Below are positions 61,513-64,000 of a stretch of DNA of 64,000 nucleotides, piece after piece (positions within the stretch are counted from its first letter, which is position 1; every line of letters starts with the position of its first letter). A program made the position numbers and the translations under genes. The stretch is from positions 62,001-126,000 of the forward strand of contig JACRBG010000027.1 in assembly GCA_016234595.1 (NCBI GenBank), written 5' to 3'. Origin of the DNA: Chloroflexota bacterium. GTDB taxonomy: Bacteria > Chloroflexota > Anaerolineae > Aggregatilineales > J027. The notes beneath the pieces are model-generated. The model saw only the letters and a list, made by a program, of their open reading frames with translations. It was not told the DNA's origin and made no database searches.

Positions 61513-62682
61513 ATGACCAATCCTAAGTTATTTCTTTTATATGCTCCGACTGATGCGACATGGGCGCAATCGTTATATCAACAATTGCATGAGGCGGGTT
61601 ATAGCCTATATATGGAGCCGCCAGAAAGCGACCTCGAAGATGCTGTAGTGCAGCGCAAAACTGCTGCCGCTTTGCAAAAAGCCACCCATTTGCTGGCGGT
61701 GGTGTCTAAAGAAAGCGCTTTGGGTGAATCGGCCCCTATTTTTGAGGCGTGGTGGCGACCTTTTTTACGAACAGGCCGACCGATCATTGCTTGTGTTGTT
61801 CCAGATGCACCCCCCGGCGCTGAACATTGGATGCCCTTTGATTTGCTGCGCCAACGCAGGGCCGATTTTCGAGAATTGGATGGTTATGCCCAATTGCAAA
61901 AATGGATTGGGCCTGTCCCTACTCCATCCGCCGAGGGTGGGACAATTTCTGAGCCGTTGACCTCACGGGCTAATCCAGAGAGTCGGGCCGCCCGACCTGA
62001 ACCCCGCCCTCGCCCGACTAAACCACCGTCCATCAAGCCAAAAATAAAAGAGCCTGACAGCCCTGTACCACCGGATACCAAACCGTCTCTTTTTCATTCA
62101 ATGGTCAATTCTATTGGGGTAATAATTGGATTGACTATGGTGGTGATCCTACTTTTTGCGGCTTCCCAAGCTGTTAACTCGGACGGTGGGGTTTCAGCCG
62201 AGACATGGTTGTTGAGCCTAGTGGTTTTGGTGGCCGCGATTGCCCTGATTGGACGAATCACGATGCGACGACGGCAGCGACGTTGGCGGGTTGAATATCG
62301 GCGTCAGGTGGCACAACAGGCCCGAATCAAAGTGCAGACTGACGAAAGGGTTCCATCTAAACCAGAGGTTTACCTAGAAGTAATCCAGAGCAAAGCCAAA
62401 CAAGATATTGGGCAGATTTGGGCAATAGATGATTTTGCTTTGACAGTGGGACGTGGGTCTAAAGTGGATGTGCCACTGCGCGATAAAGACATTGCCAAAC
62501 GGCAGTGTGTAGTGTTTTTTGATGATGCAGAGGAGCGATTTTATCTCGAAAATCTTGATGCCCATGAGCGCACCGTGCTTTATGACAAACCATTGCTGTT
62601 AGATGAGGTCGTGCCAATTGAAAATGGCGATATGATTCGTTTGGGAAAATCGGCGGTGTTGCAGTTTAGGTTGCGGGACTAG
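61513..62682 (+). CDS. TIR-like, transmembrane and FHA domain fusion protein
   Basis: A 389-aa protein. Residues 1-135 resemble a TIR domain (LFLLYAPTDATWAQSLYQQLHEAGYSLYM, ALQKATHLLAVVSKES, IFEAWWRPFLRTGRPIIACVV), with Glu78 at the usual catalytic Glu place. A Pro/Arg-rich linker (136-195), two transmembrane helices (about 198-218 and 231-248), a basic stretch and a C-terminal FHA domain (300-389) follow, with LTVGRGS and NGDMIRLGKS. The FHA Ser and His of the SxxH motif are replaced (IAKRQC), so phosphothreonine binding is uncertain. Last gene of the operon. Could be a membrane signalling or stress effector. Confidence 0.7.
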   Translation: MTNPKLFLLYAPTDATWAQSLYQQLHEAGYSLYMEPPESDLEDAVVQRKTAAALQKATHLLAVVSKESALGESAPIFEAWWRPFLRTGRPIIACVVPDAPPGAEHWMPFDLLRQRRADFRELDGYAQLQKWIGPVPTPSAEGGTISEPLTSRANPESRAARPEPRPRPTKPPSIKPKIKEPDSPVPPDTKPSLFHSMVNSIGVIIGLTMVVILLFAASQAVNSDGGVSAETWLLSLVVLVAAIALIGRITMRRRQRRWRVEYRRQVAQQARIKVQTDERVPSKPEVYLEVIQSKAKQDIGQIWAIDDFALTVGRGSKVDVPLRDKDIAKRQCVVFFDDAEERFYLENLDAHERTVLYDKPLLLDEVVPIENGDMIRLGKSAVLQFRLRD

Positions 62683-62691
62683 TTTATCGGG

Positions 62692-62731
62692 TGGGTATAA
62701 AAACAAATCGCCTGAGATATTTTGCTCAGGC
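62692..62731 (-). terminator. Terminator of the FmdB-type gene
   Basis: GCCTGAG at 62710-62716 pairs with CTCAGGC at 62725-62731. On the minus strand it is followed by GATTTGTTTTTAT. Confidence 0.6.
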
Positions 62732-62768
62732 AGGCAATGGGCTATTCATTTTCGGTGACTAGAAAAAA

Positions 62769-63071
62769 TTAGTCAGCGGCGGCTTCGGCAGGCTTCGGCT
62801 TGGTTTCGGCGGGTGTGACAGGGGTAGTCGTCGCCGTGCTTGTATCCGTAGCGGTGCTGGATTTGCTGGTGCCTAACACGCTATCCTTTTTCCCTTTGCT
62901 GTCGGTGACATACCAACCAGAGCCTTTGAACACCACCCCAGCAGCTTGGATGACACGAAAGACGCTACTTTGATGGCAGTTGGGGCAGTCCGTCAACGGG
63001 GCATCATTAAAACTTTGGCGGGTTTCGAATTCATGACCGCAATTGCGACACTGATAGGCATATAAGGGCAT
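62769..63071 (-). CDS. FmdB family zinc ribbon protein
   Basis: A 100-aa protein with the FmdB start MPLYAYQCRNCGHEFE and the second pair DCPNC, giving a CxxC-CxxC zinc ribbon, followed by VIQAAGVVFKGSGWYVTD, the usual conserved part. The C-terminal 40 residues are low complexity (Thr, Ala, Pro, Ser). The family is regarded as putative regulatory protein; no operon partner is near. Confidence 0.85.
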   Translation of the reverse strand: MPLYAYQCRNCGHEFETRQSFNDAPLTDCPNCHQSSVFRVIQAAGVVFKGSGWYVTDSKGKKDSVLGTSKSSTATDTSTATTTPVTPAETKPKPAEAAAD

Positions 63072-63185
63072 AGCTATTTCACCATCACTCTAACTATCCT
63101 GACGATACACTCTAAAATTTTACAATTCTATTGAAGTGTAATCAAGCAGGTTACGGAAATTTTGTGCAAATCTTATGTTTGCTGC

Positions 63186-63219
63186 ATAAAAAAGGACGAG
63201 GGGGAAAGCCTCGTCCTTA
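63186..63219 (-). terminator. Strong intrinsic terminator of the NHL-type gene
   Basis: AAGGACGAGG and CCTCGTCCTT form a perfect 10-bp stem at 63192-63218 with a 7-nt loop. On the minus strand it is followed by a run of T, ending the transcript 7 nt after the stop codon at 63226. Confidence 0.85.
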
Positions 63220-63225
63220 CTAAAA

Positions 63226-64000
63226 TCAGCCGCCACCGGGGCGGAAAACAGGCTGTTCGGGGCAGATGTACCAACCTGCGCCATTCCGTTCCATTTGAAT
63301 AGGCACGGCTGTGTTCACAGTTTCAACTTGCTCATTACCAGAGCCAACCCCACGCACGATGTAGCCACTCCAACGGATGACGACTTGGCCTTCTTCGATC
63401 TGGGGGAGCGGCACTACCTGATTTACGTCGGTTCCCAGATAGTCTTTGGCGATAGTATTGAGGAAGGTATCCCGATTGGGAATATAGTTTTGAACCTCTT
63501 GGCAGAACAGGGTCTTATACCCATCATAATCGCCCGTGCTCAATATCCGCCAATAGGACAAACCAAAGGCATCAAGGAATTCCATATCGGCGGTGGTTAG
63601 GAACGTTTCACCTTGGGTTGTTTCACTACCCCCTGTACTGGCTGAGCCATAGCTGGGGTCTTGGACAGGGGCAAGATTGCCCGTGATACCTGTTGGCGGG
63701 AACACCACAATGCGGGATGTGCCTGCATCGGCCACAAAAAGCCGTCCATCTTGACCAAAGGCGAGGCCGCCGACAATCGAGACGCCAGCAATGTTGCCAG
63801 TTTGATCGAGGTTATTAGCATCCACCGCGAGGCCACCATTTAAGGCAATCATCGCCTGACCACTGAGATCATAACCTACCACGCGGGGGCCACTATTGCC
63901 GCCGCTGCTGTCCATATCGCCGACAAAGATTAATGTGCCATCGAGTGAAATGGTCAGATAGGGGCGGTTAGGCGAAAACTGCGTGCCTTCCCACATGTTG
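63226..64000 (-). CDS. NHL-repeat-type protein, partial (5' end outside window)
   Basis: The frame is open to the right edge, giving about 258 residues of the C-terminal part. Segments PYLTISLDGTLIFVGDMD, GGLAVDANNLDQTGNIAGVSIVGGLAFGQDGRLFVADAGTSRIVVFPP are the NHL/beta-propeller type. From about residue 115 the chain changes to a helical domain (TTADMEFLDAFGLSYWRILSTGDYDGYKTLFCQEVQNYI), then a beta part (GQVVIRWSGYIVRGVGS), which resembles an NTF2-like or SnoaL-type fold; this is inference. An ATG at 63996 exists, but the protein probably continues upstream. Confidence 0.6.
   Translation of the reverse strand, partial: NMWEGTQFSPNRPYLTISLDGTLIFVGDMDSSGGNSGPRVVGYDLSGQAMIALNGGLAVDANNLDQTGNIAGVSIVGGLAFGQDGRLFVADAGTSRIVVFPPTGITGNLAPVQDPSYGSASTGGSETTQGETFLTTADMEFLDAFGLSYWRILSTGDYDGYKTLFCQEVQNYIPNRDTFLNTIAKDYLGTDVNQVVPLPQIEEGQVVIRWSGYIVRGVGSGNEQVETVNTAVPIQMERNGAGWYICPEQPVFRPGGG

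Overview
The window looks like an ordinary chromosomal contig of an environmental bacterium, most likely a Chloroflexota member of Anaerolineae type. This is an inference from gene content: several GT-C glycosyltransferases, a DUF3048 protein, a DUF3417-type glycogen phosphorylase, a secreted penicillin-acylase-family enzyme, a caspase-like peptidase, FmdB-type zinc ribbons and many secreted repeat proteins. Base composition is near 50% GC. I see no prophage, insertion sequence, CRISPR array or rRNA operon. Genes are dense and lie on both strands.

Layout. 1-5 kb: a divergent homoserine-kinase-like gene cut by the window edge, a PHP phosphoesterase and two tandem paralogous GT-C glycosyltransferases. 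5-12 kb: a CorA-like channel and a GAF/PAS histidine kinase on the minus strand, then a caspase-fold peptidase, a DUF3048 envelope protein and a methyltransferase on the plus strand. 12-21 kb: mixed housekeeping and secreted genes (lipoprotein, PPC-domain protein, nucleotidyltransferase, acetyltransferases including one interrupted by a stop codon, crotonase, lgt, thioesterase, LysM protein). 21-31 kb: acyl-CoA dehydrogenase, a small secreted protein behind a cluster of palindromes, a minus-strand operon of three secreted proteins (penicillin acylase family, beta-helix, beta-propeller), then a minus-strand set of a broken Ras-like GTPase-fold gene, a small membrane protein and an M50 site-2 protease. 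31-42 kb: menA - GT-C - glgA operon, xthA, rnhB, thiolase, then endonuclease/exonuclease/phosphatase-family gene - glgC - GH3 hydrolase on the minus strand. 42-53 kb: flippase-like membrane protein, metallophosphatase, tRNA-Gln(CTG), ion-transporter-superfamily permease, Kef-type antiporter with a PII-like partner, acetyl-CoA synthetase, secreted gluzincin peptidase. 53-64 kb: a second histidine kinase, a TetR/YceI pair with operator-like palindromes, glycogen phosphorylase, a four-gene operon ending in a TIR-transmembrane-FHA protein, an FmdB zinc ribbon and an NHL-type repeat protein cut by the right edge.

Together the genes give a heterotrophic metabolism with glycogen storage (glgA, glgC and glgP at three separate loci), fatty-acid or acetate use (acyl-CoA dehydrogenase, crotonase, thiolase, acetyl-CoA synthetase), menaquinone synthesis and an elaborate cell envelope. 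The most unusual elements are proteins with a recognisable fold but altered key residues: a Ras-like protein with every nucleotide-binding motif degenerate and a frame break on a T7 slippery heptamer, a histidine kinase with Asp at the phosphoacceptor position, a homoserine-kinase relative lacking the GHMP serines, a CorA relative without GMN, and a TIR/FHA membrane protein in a tight four-gene operon.
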